DNA of 64,000 bases from Chinchilla lanigera (taxonomy: Eukaryota > Chordata > Mammalia > Rodentia > Chinchillidae). Positions 47,609-60,228 of this stretch are shown here, piece by piece. Numbering within the stretch: the stretch's first letter is position 1; every line of letters begins with the position of its first letter. Made by a program: the position numbers and the translations under genes. The stretch lies in contig NW_004955473.1 of the NCBI RefSeq assembly GCF_000276665.1, forward strand, positions 7,689,542-7,753,541, given 5' to 3'. Below the pieces are notes generated by a model. The model did no database searches. It was not told the DNA's origin and saw only the letters and a program-made list of their open reading frames with translations.

Positions 47609-49151
47609 AGAACAAATTATTTTTTAAGAAATATAATATAACCCATTCATACCTAAATCTATATTACTTTTACCATGAGCTGAAAATATGTTGACTTATG
47701 GCATTTTGCTTTTGAAACATAAGCAAGGATCATTGGCTGTAATTCCTTTACTTTCAAATATCATTAGTCTACACAAGAAAGAAGATGTAGACAACTTATC
47801 AACTTTTAACATTATAATTTTATTTGCTTATGTTTTTAAGTATGTATGTATTTACTAAGAAACCTCTGTAGAAACAATCTTCTCCTATAATTTTAAATGT
47901 GAAACAATGAATAATTCCAATGCCGTATGTCTCCAAAGGAAACATTTAGGCTGGAAGACTTTAAGCAACATAATCAAAACAGTGCATCATTTCTCTTTAA
48001 AAGAGAAACACTGAACTGTGTATCCTTCATGTATGATCCCATTTGTAGTAGCAGCAATCTATGTGCCCCTTTAAACATGTTTGTATAGATATAATCACGA
48101 TCTATGTTGTATATAATTGATCTGAGTAAAATGATAAATTATTTTGCTGTCTTTCTGTGCATCATTTATGCAAATTTTATCAGTTATCTCCATGTATTTT
48201 CCTTTTAAGTCTTTTTAACTGTGCATAATAAGCCCTAATTCTTTTCTTCTTCAAATAACATATTCTCAAGGATTAATGAACCAAGTAGAAACCCAGTGAC
48301 ATCATAGTTTAGTGCTGTATCGCTTTAAGGAAACATAGGGACTAATTAAATATCTTTACTTTCCTTCATAATGTGTGTTAGAATCTCTCCCACAATTTAC
48401 AATAAAGCTTTTGACCTGAACTAAATATTTTTCAGTTTATAGATCTCCTTAATGTTAGACAATTGCTCTGAAATCCAGGCAAGTGAGCAATGTCTTTGTT
48501 ATTTTAATTACTTTTAACTAATGTTAGGAATTTGAATCTGAAATGTATAGTTTAAGGTGAAGTTGCTTAGAAATATTATATGAATTCTTCCCCTGGTAAA
48601 GTTAGAACAATTTAATGGTCAAATGTAGTGCTCAGGATAGACTTATACTTACTTTATTTGTATTTAAATTGAATAATTTATTGTAACATCTATACACTTG
48701 AAGAATGACATACTACTTTCATAGAAGGGGAATTTTCAGTATAATCAGTAAAAAGAGTCATAGGCTCTCTGATGCTTTTAGAAATAGAAAATTAATCTGG
48801 AGAGGCCCTAAAAATAAGAATATAAATCAATTCATTTTGTTACAGTATATGAACACGAAACAGATATCTACTCTTCTGGATGTGATTGGAAGTTGGCATT
48901 ATTACCCTGCATTTATCTCTAAAATGTGAAGGAAGCCACGGACATAGCCACAGAAATAAGGGGGGCATAGATTTGAAGGCTTTGACTCTTCAGGTGAACT
49001 ACAAATATTTTGGAATATATAGCATTTCCAAAGTGTTATAAGAGTACTTAAAATTATTTCCCTGATTCTTCTTTTAACAGTGAGCACCAATTTTAATGTT
49101 GGTCACATAATTCATTTTATGTTTATGATATACCCAGTAGTAGTTAGTTTT
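47609..49151. other. Unique AT-rich DNA
   Basis: No gene or repeat recognised. Confidence 0.45.
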
Positions 49152-49163
49152 GAATATCCTTTA

Positions 49164-49270
49164 GGGGGTTGGGCATTTAGCTCAGTGGCAAAACGCGCCT
49201 GCCTGGCAAGCGCAAGGGCGTGAGTTTGGTTCCAGGTACCGGAGAAAAACCAAAAAAAAAAAAAAAAAAA
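49164..49270 (+). mobile_element. ID-type SINE with perfect target-site duplication
   Basis: GGTACC-type body with a few private changes (gggttgggcatttagctcag), an A tail and the exact duplication gaatatccttta at 49152-49163 and 49271-49282. Confidence 0.96.
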
Positions 49271-49282
49271 GAATATCCTTTA

Positions 49283-50224
49283 GTCTCTTTAATAAAAGTT
49301 TGAGGAATCCATTTTAATATGGTAATGTGTGCATTTAAGTCATAAAGTATTTATATTTCACATTGTTCCATGAAATATAACTGTAGTCAATTGAAAAATA
49401 AATAACATTTGAAATTCTTAGTTCATCAATTATACAGTTTATCTATATTCATTTAAAAATAATGTTGTTGAGCTTTCTACAAATAGTTTCTATATACTAA
49501 TTTAAATTGCAGATCATAAAGAGTAAAAAAAAATACCATACAAACTTTCATTTACCTAGAATCTAGTCAAAATAGAGTAAGAAATTATAATTTTAGGACT
49601 AGAATAAAAATCAACTACAGTGTCCTCATTTTATAAATAAGAATTTTACATAGGTCACAGTTTGTTCAGGTTTTAAAAGTAAGTAGGAAATAGGGCTTGA
49701 GCTTAAAAGACATAGAATTCTTATTTTAATGCTTTTCTCCAAAACTAATATATTTCTAGATGCTAATTTTAGTGTGGATTCCTTTTATCTTGAGAATAAG
49801 AACAAAATGATATCCATTTTTTAAGTAATCATGAACACTTTATGTGATAACAAAAGTATGTAGTTGGCACAGTCCTTGTAATATAACAAAGAAAAAAGCC
49901 ATAACATTAATTGACTTTGGCAAGGTCACAGAGGGAATTATTTCTATAAACACAATGTTGAAAATTGTATTCTAGTTTAGGCTTAGAAATGTAGAATTTT
50001 GATTCTCTGTCAGATGAAAGGCTATGCTATAATTTTACCCAAGGAACATTGAAAATTCATCAAAACATGAACTATCTTTGATTTTCCTTTATTTTACTTT
50101 CCTTTTGGAGTCAAACACAACCAAAGTCATAGGAAATAATAGTATTTCATAAATTCATTCTGAAATCTCAAAGCCAGAGAAGAATGACAGGGATTGGGGG
50201 AAAGAGAGTAGTGAATTTAACTTT
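49283..50224. other. Unique AT-rich DNA
   Basis: No gene or repeat recognised. Confidence 0.45.
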
Positions 50225-50296
50225 AGACGAGAGACAGACAGAGACAGAGAGAGAGAGACAGAAAGAGACAGAGAGAGACAGAGAGAGACAGAGAGG
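50225..50296 (+). repeat. (GAGACA/GAGA)n simple repeat
   Basis: Purine-rich array of gagaca and gagaga units, like the one at 4258. Confidence 0.93.
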
Positions 50297-50599
50297 ATTT
50301 TTGCATATTATAACTTATTTTAACACCAAGAAATTAAGACTAAGTATTTGGCACACAAATTTGGTGCTCTGACAAGCTTGTTTTTAGATTCAATTTCTTC
50401 TTTTCAGAGATATTAATAATTATCTCTAAGCATTTCAGACTCATGGGTCTTGTTTTACTAATTTTGTATAACCAATAATTAGTACAATTTTCACACAGAG
50501 TGGAGGCTTAATGAATGAGGATTTAATGGATGCTAACAATATGGGTGATTTATAATCATACCACATTCATGAGCTGACCACTTTCACCTCATTGCTTGG

Positions 50600-51092
50600 A
50601 ATAAGTTTGATACTTGAATCCTGAGGTTGTGTCCTATGGTGATGAAGAATATTCTCAAGAATGAAGGAGATAGGGTACAAACAAATTAATTTAAATGATA
50701 TAAAGGCAAAAAAAATTAAAAATAAGAGCAAGAAAGTAAAGCTTCTGCTAGCTGGGAAAGGATTCTAAGTAGGGTACCCATGAGGACTTCTTGTCTAGCT
50801 GTGGTTCAGTGATTTAGAAGGTATCTCAGGCCATTGTGTAAGCAGTATAATCAGTGCCCTATATGTAACTGCATATTTTGCAATTACGATCTATATAGTG
50901 TTCATAAAGGGCACATGTAAACTTGAGCCAATTGCATGCCTGACCATGCTCTGAGGAGGTCCCATGTAGCAAAAATATACCTGGAGATATTTTTCTAAGA
51001 TTCCTGCAAAGTCGTGAAGACTCCATTTTGGGCATGACTCTGTTTAAGGGCCACTGTCTATACTGCCTTATTGAATTCTAACTCCTGCCTCA
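50600..51092 (-). mobile_element. ERV 3' LTR
   Basis: Pairs with 57270-57778: 'agcttctgctagctggg' / 'atcttctgctagctatg', 'caggccattgtgtaagcag' / 'gggccattgtgtaagcaac', 'gactccattttgggc' / 'aactccattttggcc' and 'tctaactcctg' / 'cctaactcctg'. Divergence is clearly visible, so the provirus is old. The left end is approximate. Confidence 0.65.
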
Positions 51093-51258
51093 GTAGTATT
51101 GTTACACTATTCCCTCTAAAGAGGTAACCCATACTGCCATTAGGTAAAAAGAATGAAGACCGCTCTGGTTGTGTAGGTACAGTTAGAAAGGGTCAGCAGT
51201 CAGGGGGATCCTCTAGAGGGCTTGTCTAGTGGCTTGTGATAAAAGTATGGTGGGATCT

Positions 51259-51606
51259 TCAGATACTGGCGGGTTCTATCTGAAAGACCATATGAAATAT
51301 AGTAGACACTAAGTGCGAGGAAACAAAATGGATAAGGTGATTGAATAAGCAGGGCCCAAAAATGTAGAGGAGTAGAAAAAGCCTCATATTGGTATAAAGA
51401 TTCCTATATGGTTCAAGGCCAACCTGACATAAGGACTTAAAAAGGGAGCTCTTGAATCTAGCCTGTCCAAGGAAAGAGATTATAGATGAATCCAGACATT
51501 GGGAACATAGATTAGCTAAAGAATTTAACATCAGGTAAGGCACTGAAAACATATCTTCCTCTCTGTTATGTCTCATGTCTAGATATCCTCCCAAAGTCTC
51601 CTGCAC
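51259..51606 (-). pseudogene. Retroviral env transmembrane-subunit remnant
   Basis: A 115-codon minus-strand open frame. Its last third has a hydrophobic run with a Phe-Gly-Pro-Cys motif followed by an Asn/Leu/Phe-Val stretch and a Gln-Ile-Glu-Pro motif. This is the membrane anchor and beginning of the cytoplasmic tail of class I TM proteins. It ends close to the 3' LTR, as expected for env. The surface subunit is not recognisable upstream and a nested LTR lies there. It is a fragment only. Confidence 0.6.
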
Positions 51607-51739
51607 TTATAGGTGGAAAGTTTCGTACGTGGCTTGCTTAGCTTGTGTGAGAGCAGATTAAGGGTTCAATACTGGAATTAAAGGTGTAGATAATGAAGCC
51701 TAACCCTAGTTATTTTACCAGCGAGTAATAGACTTGAAT

Positions 51740-51985
51740 CCTAGGTGAAACAAAAGGGACAGAATGGAGGCAGACGCTGCTGCTGCTGCTGCTGCTGCTA
51801 CCTTATGCTTGCCATGCCATGGACTCTTTTTTCCTCTGTGATGCCTCTGTCATTGCTTTGATTTGAAATCAAGTAACTCTGGACTACAAAATGTGAGCTG
51901 AAATAAACCTTTCCTCCTTTATCTTGTGGGTAGTGGGTTTTTTTCTCCAAGCAATAAGAAAATTAGCTAAGACACTATCCATGAG
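51740..51985 (+). mobile_element. MaLR-type LTR 3' part, nested in the ERV
   Basis: Ends 'gctgaaataaacctttcctc' and then 'agaaaattagctaagaca', the same closing layout as 21002-21354, with a poly(A) signal at about 51900. The 5' boundary is uncertain. Confidence 0.6.
51776..51799 (+). repeat. (GCT)8 trinucleotide repeat
   Basis: Eight uninterrupted gct units. Confidence 0.95.
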
Positions 51986-52675
51986 AAAACCAAAGTACAA
52001 TAAAATTTCCCCCTAGAGGAAATACAAGCCAATTCCCATGAAGGAGACAGCAGTGATTTTTGCCTTGTAATGAGGAAAATTCAAAGGTGGATTGCAAGCC
52101 TATGTCAGTGGGGGAGATACTGGGGTCCCAAGGTGACCATAGGTTAATGGAAGAAGGTCTGATTTCAGAAAACTGGTTGACTGTGTCCAGAGGGGTTTTT
52201 TAATGATGTGATGGGACTTGATGTGTAGTATTTCTAGAGATGAGAGGAAAAAGAGAAAACCTAGAGAAAAGATAATGCTCTTTCTCATTGAGTGTAAGGG
52301 CCAAACATTGTGAAAGATAGCTCTAAGTATGATTATTGGTGTCATTTAGTTCTAACATGCATGTTTTCCATGTTTCTAAATAGTTATGGTATTTATTTCC
52401 TTACCCAAAGTTGGAGTGAAAGAATTGAAGTACTTACAGCACCTCTCACTGCTCTGTTTCAGGTTCCAAATGAGGTCCCCTGTCTTTTTCATCATAGTAT
52501 CATATATTTTGGAAGGTGATGTTACAGACAGTGTAAAATGCACCCCAGTACAGGTTGTGCAGCCTGATAGTCTTTTTTTTCCCTGAGGCAGTATTATTTC
52601 AATTGGTGAATTAAGACGTAGCACCTCATCAGATTTTATCCCGGTGAGTGAGGTTACATAAGGTATAGGAGTATC
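51986..52675 (-). other. ERV internal sequence, unassigned
   Basis: Minus-strand frames of 81 and 106 codons (52100-52345 and 52376-52696). One has a hydrophobic leader-like start that could be the beginning of env. The evidence is too weak for a gene call. Confidence 0.3.
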
Positions 52676-52827
52676 TATTTTTTTTTTTTTGGACATAAGG
52701 TCTCTCTAGGTATTTCAGACTGGCTCTGAACTCATTTTGTAGCCCAGGCTGGTATAGAACTGACAGTGATCCCCAGGGCCCCGCATTCTGAGTATTAGGA
52801 TTATATGTATGTACCATCACACCCAGT
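52676..52827 (-). mobile_element. B1-type SINE nested in the ERV
   Basis: T tail, 'tagcccaggctggtatagaa', 'attaggattatatgtatgta' and 'ccatcacacccagtg' form an antisense B1. Near-identical direct repeats flank it (ggtataggagtatct at 52661 and ggtgtaggagtatct at 52828). Confidence 0.9.
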
Positions 52828-52842
52828 GGTGTAGGAGTATCT

Positions 52843-53689
52843 TGACATTTTTCTCAATAGCTTTTCAACTTTACCTGTCTTTATCATTACTATTCAGAGA
52901 AAGAGCTTGGTTTGATGTATTTTTCTTTCATTTTGGAACATAGACATCATGAAAATAAGTTGGTAATAATAATCATCTTTTTTAGGGCTGCTACTATTGA
53001 TTTTGGAAGAAGCCTTTCCCAATATCTGTTGTGAGAGAAATGATAAGAAGTGATAGTCAGGTTCTAGTCATATTTTCAGACAAAAATTGGTAACTTAATT
53101 ATCCTCAGGGTGGACAGTACCTGGTATTAGGGTGTAGTGTGTGACTATTTATTAACCAGGATAATATCTGAAGTGATTTTATCCCAGAGGAAGCAGGCAT
53201 ATGAAACTGAGCCATTAGAAGTTTAATGTAAGAATGCATTTGAATGAAACTAGCTAAAAAGGGGGTGACTTAGAGCCTCTTTATTGCAAACCATCTTTTA
53301 AGGAGTCAGGCAAATTTTTGAGTCATATGTCTTTTAGTCACTCACAGATGTAATGATCAGCCTCTTCATCTTCGTCCAGGTTTTGCGTCAAGAGTAATGT
53401 TTTAGAATCCTTTTATTGGCAGCTGGACAGCTGTTGGGTGGACAGGATCACTGTGTGAGATCCTTCTCAGGCTGATGATAGAGAAGGGGACAAAAAAGAG
53501 AGACTTCATCAAGACCTGGCCCACAAATTACAATATAAGGTGTCCTAGTTTCCTGGGGCAAGCTTCAGACAATAATTGGAGAATATTCTGAAACTTAGGC
53601 ACCCTTCTGTGTCTCTAATCTGAGATGAAATTTCTTGATCTATGAGGAAAGCAATGATTAGAAAGAAGTGCAACTACAAAATTTTAAAG
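52843..53689 (-). other. ERV internal sequence, unassigned (pol expected)
   Basis: By position pol should lie here, but no reverse transcriptase or integrase motif is visible to me on the minus strand. Confidence 0.3.
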
Positions 53690-54290
53690 AGACCTTGTCC
53701 CAAAGTCAGAGGTTTATTTCTGATTTGTGTCAGTGTTAAAAGTGGCTCACCAAATAAACATTACTGGGTTCTGTGTTGCTTGCCTCTCCTTCTGGAGGTA
53801 GTTCTTCTCATCTCCAACAGAGAATTGAACAAAATGAGCAAAAAATAGTGGCCAAGTTTGTTTGACAAAGTAAAAGTGAAGACTGAAGGAGAAACTGACT
53901 CTGCAGAGTGAGCTCAGGCTGAGTAAAATAGAAAAAGCAAGATTAAAGTACACCCTGGAGTATACAGGGCAGGATATCATGAGGAAAACCATTATAACAA
54001 GCTCTTCTTGGCATCTATGTCCTTCTATACTGTCCAAATCTTGAGAAAATCCACGAGAACTTGTACATACTAGGCCTGAGAGGAGGTGTTGAGATGGCAC
54101 ACCTCAGGCTCACATCAGATGTGGACTATCTTATTGAAAACCTGCTCAAGTTCTTATTAGAAGTCCATGTGCAGGGGATTGAGAACTGTTCTGTGCATGT
54201 ATTCTGAGATCTTGTAATTAACAGATAATGCCTAACTCCTTAATAAGCTTTGCCATTCCCTGATCTCCTATGTCATTAGAGCCAAAGCAA
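53690..54290 (-). mobile_element. LTR family 'Y', nested in the ERV
   Basis: 'gccaagtttgtttgacaaag', 'attaaagtacaccctggag', 'aagttcttattagaagtcc' and 'taattaacagataatgcc' match 27487-27965 in order. It interrupts the region where pol should be. The 117-codon minus-strand frame at 53747-54100 is part of it. Confidence 0.5.
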
Positions 54291-54897
54291 GTAAGTTGGC
54301 CAGGGATGGTTAGTCACCTGGGTGAGCTTTTTCAGATATTTAAGGATTTCATTTATCTTTTCTACCTTTTTTGAGGACTATGTTCGCCAGGCACAATGTA
54401 AGTAGTACTGAATTCCCAGGGCTTGGGATACCCCTGGATAACAGCAGCCTGAAATGATGGGTTGTTGTGCTGAAAAACTTAGAGAACCCCAGGCCTGGGA
54501 GCAATTTCTGATAGTAAAGTCTTTCTCACCTCTATAGCCATTTGTTCTTCCACAGGAATGCTTCCTCTGCACTGGTGAAAGTGTAAGTATTGAATTCCCC
54601 TGCTCTTGAACATAAGGGCAAAATCTATTGATAAATCTTCCTGAGGGTCTGTCTCATTTTATTGTTTGCCAAGGATTGAAATCCTTTTGTTCGAAGACTT
54701 ACATTTTTGGGAAACCTCACATGGCCTTAAAAACAGGAATATTGTTTGGTGAAACCTCTTTAATAATTAAAGATCCCCAGAGCTCCAAGGTGGAAATGGA
54801 AGTCTGAATGGTATGAGTCACAGGGAATGCCCCAATCTCTTTACTCCTCTAAGTTCTGGATCATCTGGAAGGAGGAGTTTGGCCCTGAGGATTTTTG
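54291..54897 (-). other. ERV internal sequence, possible protease region
   Basis: Directly downstream of the gag end on the minus strand. No protease active-site motif was identified. Confidence 0.25.
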
Positions 54898-57247
54898 TCA
54901 CTGTGGATATTTTGATTTCCAGTGATGCCCTTGGCATTTAAGACAGGGCTGGGGTGGCTGTCCATTATTCTGGCAATGATAATCCCCTGGGCATATCTTA
55001 CAAGATTGTCTTGACTGTCCACAGTTACACAAATCATCTAAGCATTTGGGACCCGTGGGGCGGTGAGTTGGTTCCCCAAAGGGCAGGTGCCTTGACTTTT
55101 GCCATTTTTGTGTCTCTTATATCACGCTTTTCAGTTTTTTTCTGGTCTCCATTAGAGAAGACCTTAGCAGCAACTTTAAGAAGGTTTTTGAGGTGCTTGT
55201 CTAGTCTTAAATTGTCTATTTTCTTACAAAACAAATCAAGTTGAAGAATAGTGTTATGATTTATAGTTCTCTGAGGTAACAATATTTTACTATCTCCCAG
55301 AGGGTAACTTGGCTAGACATGGGTGTAAAAGAGCATACGGCTTGTTCTCCGATCTCAGGGTCAAAGGAGTCTCAGTTTTTGATGATGCACTCCAAAAGGG
55401 TGATGGAAACCAAAACAAAACTTTGCATTTTTCTGAAAAGCATCACAAGGAAAAAGGTATCCCTTGCTTTCCTGATTGAAATGCTCATCAGTCGAAGCAT
55501 CTTTTCTCCACCAGTGTTGTCTTACTTGCAATGACTGAAAACTATGATCCAGAGGTTGGAGTCTACTGGACTAATCACTAAGACCTCTATGTACATTGCC
55601 CTGACTTGTGGCCCTGAAGTCCTATGTTTGTGAACAGAAGTAGAATTGCCTTTATCCAAAAGAACTGAAATATTTCTGTAAGCAAACTGAAGATTGCCTG
55701 CTATACCCTTTTTTAGTTGCCAAAGTGCAATGAATTTAAAATTAGGCAAGGTTCTGTCAGCCATGTAGCTAGAAAAAATAGTCATATAAGCATTCCCTTT
55801 AGAGCCATATTTGTCATCAAATCCAAGCTCAAAGCAGAGATTTTAACTAGAACAAGGTGTTCTCTATCTGGTTGTCACAAGCATGGGCCGCCTTATATTA
55901 TCCTCATCTGAAAAGAAGATTTTACACAGCTGTGTTGTACCAGCACAGGAGAAAATAAAGGATCTTTGCAGGCAGTTAAACTAGCAACAAGAATTGGAAC
56001 CTGGGGAGCAGTGATTGATGACTTGAGAGTCAGTGCTATAGGGCTTTAGCCACATTTGAGCAAGAAAAGACTGGATCACCAACAGGGTCCAAATGGTCTT
56101 GAGTAGTGTCCTGAAGTTAGCCCAAACAGCAAGCAGCAGAAGAGCAAGTTAATGTTATAATTTCAGTTTAAGAACTAACTCAATGTACAAGAACTGTTTA
56201 AAGCATACCGGTTAAATAAAAAATACCACAGCAAATTGGAATTTAAAAGTAAATTTTTTAATCAGCCAAGATTTGCCCCAGTGGGCTCTTGTTAACAGCG
56301 TGAAGGTTGACAATGCTTGTTTTCTGCCATAGTATCCCTAGAATGGAGTCAACTCAAACTTATCCTTAAGGACCAGTTTGAGTAAGAGTTCTTTTTCCCA
56401 TCAACCTCAGAAATGAAAGTTATAATCTTTGTCTGAAATCACCTGTTTTTCTGACATTCAGGAGCTTAGCAGACCAATTTAGCATATAGGAGTGATACAA
56501 GGAGAAGAGTTGAGTGTAAGGAGTAATATGACTGAGGAAGAAGACCAAGAATTAGAGCTAAGACTCCCAGAACTTGGAAGAAATCAGGACAAAATACTTA
56601 GGTTTCAAGAAAAAGAATATGTAAGAAGATATTTTATATACTTTTGTTGTAAATCCATAAACTAAAAACTAGATGTATGGGAGTTATCTTGAGCTCAGCA
56701 GAAACTACAGCACTCTACACCATAAATGAGTATCCTTTCATGGGAGTCTTTGAAATAGACGATGTAATAATGGTTTTTAATTATCCTATTTGTGCATATA
56801 AGAGCACAGCTGGACAATTAAGACATGGCAAGATATAAGGTTTTTTTTTTTAACTTCCTGGATCAGTTTATCAAGAAGGGGTGCCATGATAGAGCAAGAT
56901 GAATTGTTCCCTCTAATGTATGCAGTGAGTTCAAGGAGCAGTATGTTCAAAGATTGATGACCATAGAAAGCCAAGAGCACCAAGTGCAGAGGTCACTCTC
57001 TCACCAGAGAAAGGATCAAAACATAAAGGAAAACTGAGGAGAAACTGGGATGACATTCCCTCTACTCAAGTTAGAGGGGGATCAACTCTGTCCACATCAG
57101 TTAAATTTGTCTGTGAGACTTCAAGATTTGTAACAAAGGTAGTGACAGTTTAACTGATCAGTGTGGTCCCAATGTCATTTTGAGCAGAAAGCCGCAAAGT
57201 GAAAGTAGAATGTAGAAAAGTGTAGGATTTACTTACATCCTTTTGGA
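54898..57247 (-). pseudogene. Retroviral gag remnant ending in zinc-knuckle-like motifs
   Basis: On the minus strand, one frame just before a TGA at 54898-54900 contains two Cys-x2-Cys starts (from 55002 and from 54945). Each has downstream His, in the arrangement of nucleocapsid zinc knuckles. In both the last Cys is changed and the second is a residue short, so metal binding is unlikely to be intact. Two knuckles are known in some class I families (HERV-H/F-like) as well as in class II. Upstream sequence to the primer-binding region is 2.3 kb, the size of a gag gene, but frames are broken. Confidence 0.5.
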
Positions 57248-57265
57248 ACCCTGGTTGGGTTCCCA
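57248..57265 (-). other. Candidate primer-binding site
   Basis: The 18 bases next to the 5' LTR on the minus strand begin TGGGAACCC. This is the right place for a tRNA primer site, which usually begins TGG. I cannot name the tRNA. A GTAAGT (possible splice donor) follows about 35 bases downstream. Confidence 0.35.
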
Positions 57266-57269
57266 AATA

Positions 57270-57778
57270 TGTTACCAGAAAACCAGAGTCAGGTCTTGTG
57301 GTGACAAAGAATGAAACTGACGATGGAGAATGGATGGTTCAAACCGATTTACTGAAATAATATTAAGGTAAGAAAGTAAAAGATAATAGCAAGGACATAA
57401 ATCTTCTGCTAGCTATGTGGGGGAGTTCTGAGTAGGATATCCATGATAAGTCTTTGCATATGGGTTAAGGGATTTAGAGTGGATACTGGGCCATTGTGTA
57501 AGCAACATAATCTCTAACTTATAAGAGACTGTAGTTTTTAGAGTTTAGTCTGTCCATTGTTTACACAGTGTCTGGCTAGCGTCTATGTATATTTTAGCCA
57601 ATGGCCCACCTAATCATGCTCTAGGAAGATTCCTGATATCTAACTACACATGGAAGATGATTTTGTAATATGACTGCAGGATCAGGACTCAGAAAACTCC
57701 ATTTTGGCCTTGCTGGCTCCACTTTGGGACTGTTATCCTTACTGACTAGTGGGATCCTAACTCCTGTCACACAAATCC
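57270..57778 (-). mobile_element. ERV 5' LTR
   Basis: Starts with tgttaccagaa and pairs with 50600-51092. The right end is placed at 'actcctgtca', where the two blocks stop matching. Confidence 0.65.
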
Positions 57779-58049
57779 TGTCATAATTAATGGACACTTT
57801 GTGTTGGGTGGCCATATCCAACAAGTTACCTTAACATAATTATTTCATGAAGACTTAATTTATGTTAGGTACTAGGCTAGGCCCTGTTCATATGTTTTCT
57901 GTAATCATTATAAGTTATCACATGATCTTGTACATAAAAATTCATTCTGATTAGTTAAGTGATCAGCACATTTGAATTTGATTTTAAATTTGTCTTATAG
58001 CGAAGCCTAACTTAACATGACAACTGCCTTTAATTATTCTGTATTTTTT
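57779..58049. other. Unique DNA
   Basis: No gene or repeat recognised. Confidence 0.4.
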
Positions 58050-58400
58050 AAGTCTCTCATCACTTGGAAAAATATCTGACACCTTCAAGTTAAAGAAAGA
58101 GAACTTTACATTTGGTTCACAGTTTCAGAGGTTTGAAGCAATGGTCAGCTAACTCTAAATCATAAACATGATGATGGATAGGCAGGGTGTAGCAAAGCTG
58201 TTTGTTTTATGGAAGCAGGAAAACAAAGAGAAGCGGGCAACAGTCCCCAAGAGCAAGGGATCATGGACAGATACAGTCTGCAAGGTCACACCTCACTTAC
58301 ATATTTAAACACATCCAGAAATGTGCTTTTCTTATCCCCTATGTGTCTTTCAAGCCAATTAAGCTGACAAGGTTAAAATCACACTCTTTCTCCTTTACTT
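58050..58400 (-). mobile_element. MaLR-type LTR
   Basis: 'ctctcatcacttggaaaaat', 'ttggttcacagtttcagagg' and 'gaagcaatggtcagctaact' follow the antisense MaLR LTR order. The right portion is degraded. Confidence 0.6.
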
Positions 58401-58579
58401 TTTTCCTTTAACATATGTAAAGCATCCAATATGTATCAGACATTTTGTTAATATCTATGTTGATTATTAATTTCCTTTAAAGGTATATAATAACTTGTAC
58501 TGATCTTCATAGCATTATCTCATTTCATTTGACATTAAGTCCATTTACAAAAAAACCTGAAAATCACATACAAGCACAT

Positions 58580-58740
58580 ACACTTTTATTAAATTTTTAT
58601 TTTTATTGACAAATACTTTCAGTACATAATGATGACATTCTGTATGAGTTGGTGCATGTACATAACATGTCTTAATTATGTTTTCATTCTCTTGCATTCC
58701 ATATTTTCCCTTATAGCTATACATCACTTCAATAGCACAC
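58580..58740 (-). mobile_element. Short L1 3'-UTR-like fragment
   Basis: 'tttttatttttattgacaaa' followed by 'cagtacataatgatgacatt' resembles the antisense L1 3' ends at 15005 and 25590. Low certainty. Confidence 0.3.
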
Positions 58741-60188
58741 TAGGACAAAAGCCATCATATTGAGCTTTATTTTGAGTGGTTTTTTTTTTTTTTTTACTAC
58801 TGTGTGGTATGAATATAGGTGAGGAAAAACCTACTCTTAGTGTTCAAACCATTGAGCTTTAAAAATGAATCCTTCAATTTTTAGCTCTGTGTTGTTGATG
58901 TTTTAACATCTTAGAGACTGTTCCCTCACAACTGTAATTTCAGTGGAAATGACAATAACACTTATTTCAAAATATTGAGAAGAGAATTAAAGAAGACTCA
59001 GATAAAATAGTTGTAGTGAGTTAAAATTCACCCTTTATTATCATCATTAGGAGAATAACAAATGTTAATTTTGAAGGGCTAAATGCAATATTTGTGGACT
59101 GAACGCAGTAAAAAGCATTTTTCAGAGTTTATGTAAGTAGAAAAATTTTCTTGATGCTTAGAAAAATCTGAATTTGCAATTGAAGTTGAGCAGTTTTTCA
59201 ATGATATAGTAGAGAAAATATATAGTGCTCATTATGATTTCTTGTGGAAATATGCTTTCAATCCCCTATGTCATATGGATAGAACAGTGTATTGATTCCA
59301 CATAAATTCACAAAAATATTTGGATGATAGCTATCCAAGAAAACTAGGAATTACATAGGAAGTTTCCTAGCCCTTGACTTGATGAAGAATAAACTGCTAC
59401 TTTAGGTTAGAAACAAAACTGAAAAATCCTGGAGTAGGAAGACTAATAGTTTAGTGAGGAAGAAAAAAAGGGAACCTTTGATACTGAACGGATATTTAGT
59501 AAGTTGTCTGGGTTACCGTTTACAGCTGCTCAAATCAAATTAAAAATGAATAGTTTATTTCTTCACATACACACAGGCTATGGTTTGAAATCAAAACCTA
59601 CTTGCTAATTTGATCCTTCCATGAGAAAAATAGGTTAGAAGTTATAACCTTCTGAGATGGCTCACAAAATCTCAAAGATATAGATGTGTGGTCAGAATCA
59701 ATTTTTTTTCTCTAAGGAATAAAAAATACAATGTGTTGGTTTAACTATAGATTTACTAAATGCAAAATCAGTTAACATCATTTAGTACAGAAACCAAAAT
59801 TTAACATGAGTAAAACTGCGTGTAGAATCAGTAGCCAGCCACAGAAAAACCGTGTATTTTGTGAATTTGTCATTTTTAGAGTATGCATAACAATTATTTG
59901 CACTTATATGAATTTTGAGCCTTAATTTCAGGCAGATACTTTGCTTTTCTAGGCCTTTTATATCAGTTTAGATGTATCTGAAGATAATTAATAATGATTA
60001 ATGTCCTGTTGCTAAGAAACATCCATGAGGATAATAGAATATTGACTTCAGGTTTTAGTGAAAATATCCTTTGTGGGTCAACTGAATTATTGCTCCTTAT
60101 AATCATACTCATTGAGATTTAATCATGGCAAATTGTTTTTAGTCTTTGCAGTGTCTAAAATCATTGCAGATTTAGAAACACTTTAGGG

Positions 60189-60228
<40 letters not shown>

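Larger units (their letters stand above)
50600..57778 (-). mobile_element. Decayed endogenous retrovirus, probably class I, with two LTRs
   Basis: Two related antisense LTR-like blocks (50600-51092 and 57270-57778) enclose about 6.2 kb. On the minus strand the order is 5' LTR (right), a gag end with zinc-knuckle-like motifs (about 55000), then an env transmembrane remnant (51259-51606) next to the 3' LTR. The env segment has the hydrophobic anchor and cytoplasmic-tail layout of gamma-type (class I) envelopes. The pol region is too short and no polymerase motif was found, so most of it is lost or replaced. Nested in it are a MaLR-type LTR end, a B1 and an LTR of family Y. Every frame is broken, so no infectious or protein function is expected. 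Confidence 0.65.

Noticed and set aside
51776..51799. Disease-type CTG expansion
   Set aside because: Only eight units, not in a gene, and inside a nested LTR fragment.
50600..57778. A potentially intact retrovirus
   Set aside because: The LTRs are diverged, pol is not detectable, all frames are broken and several elements are nested inside.
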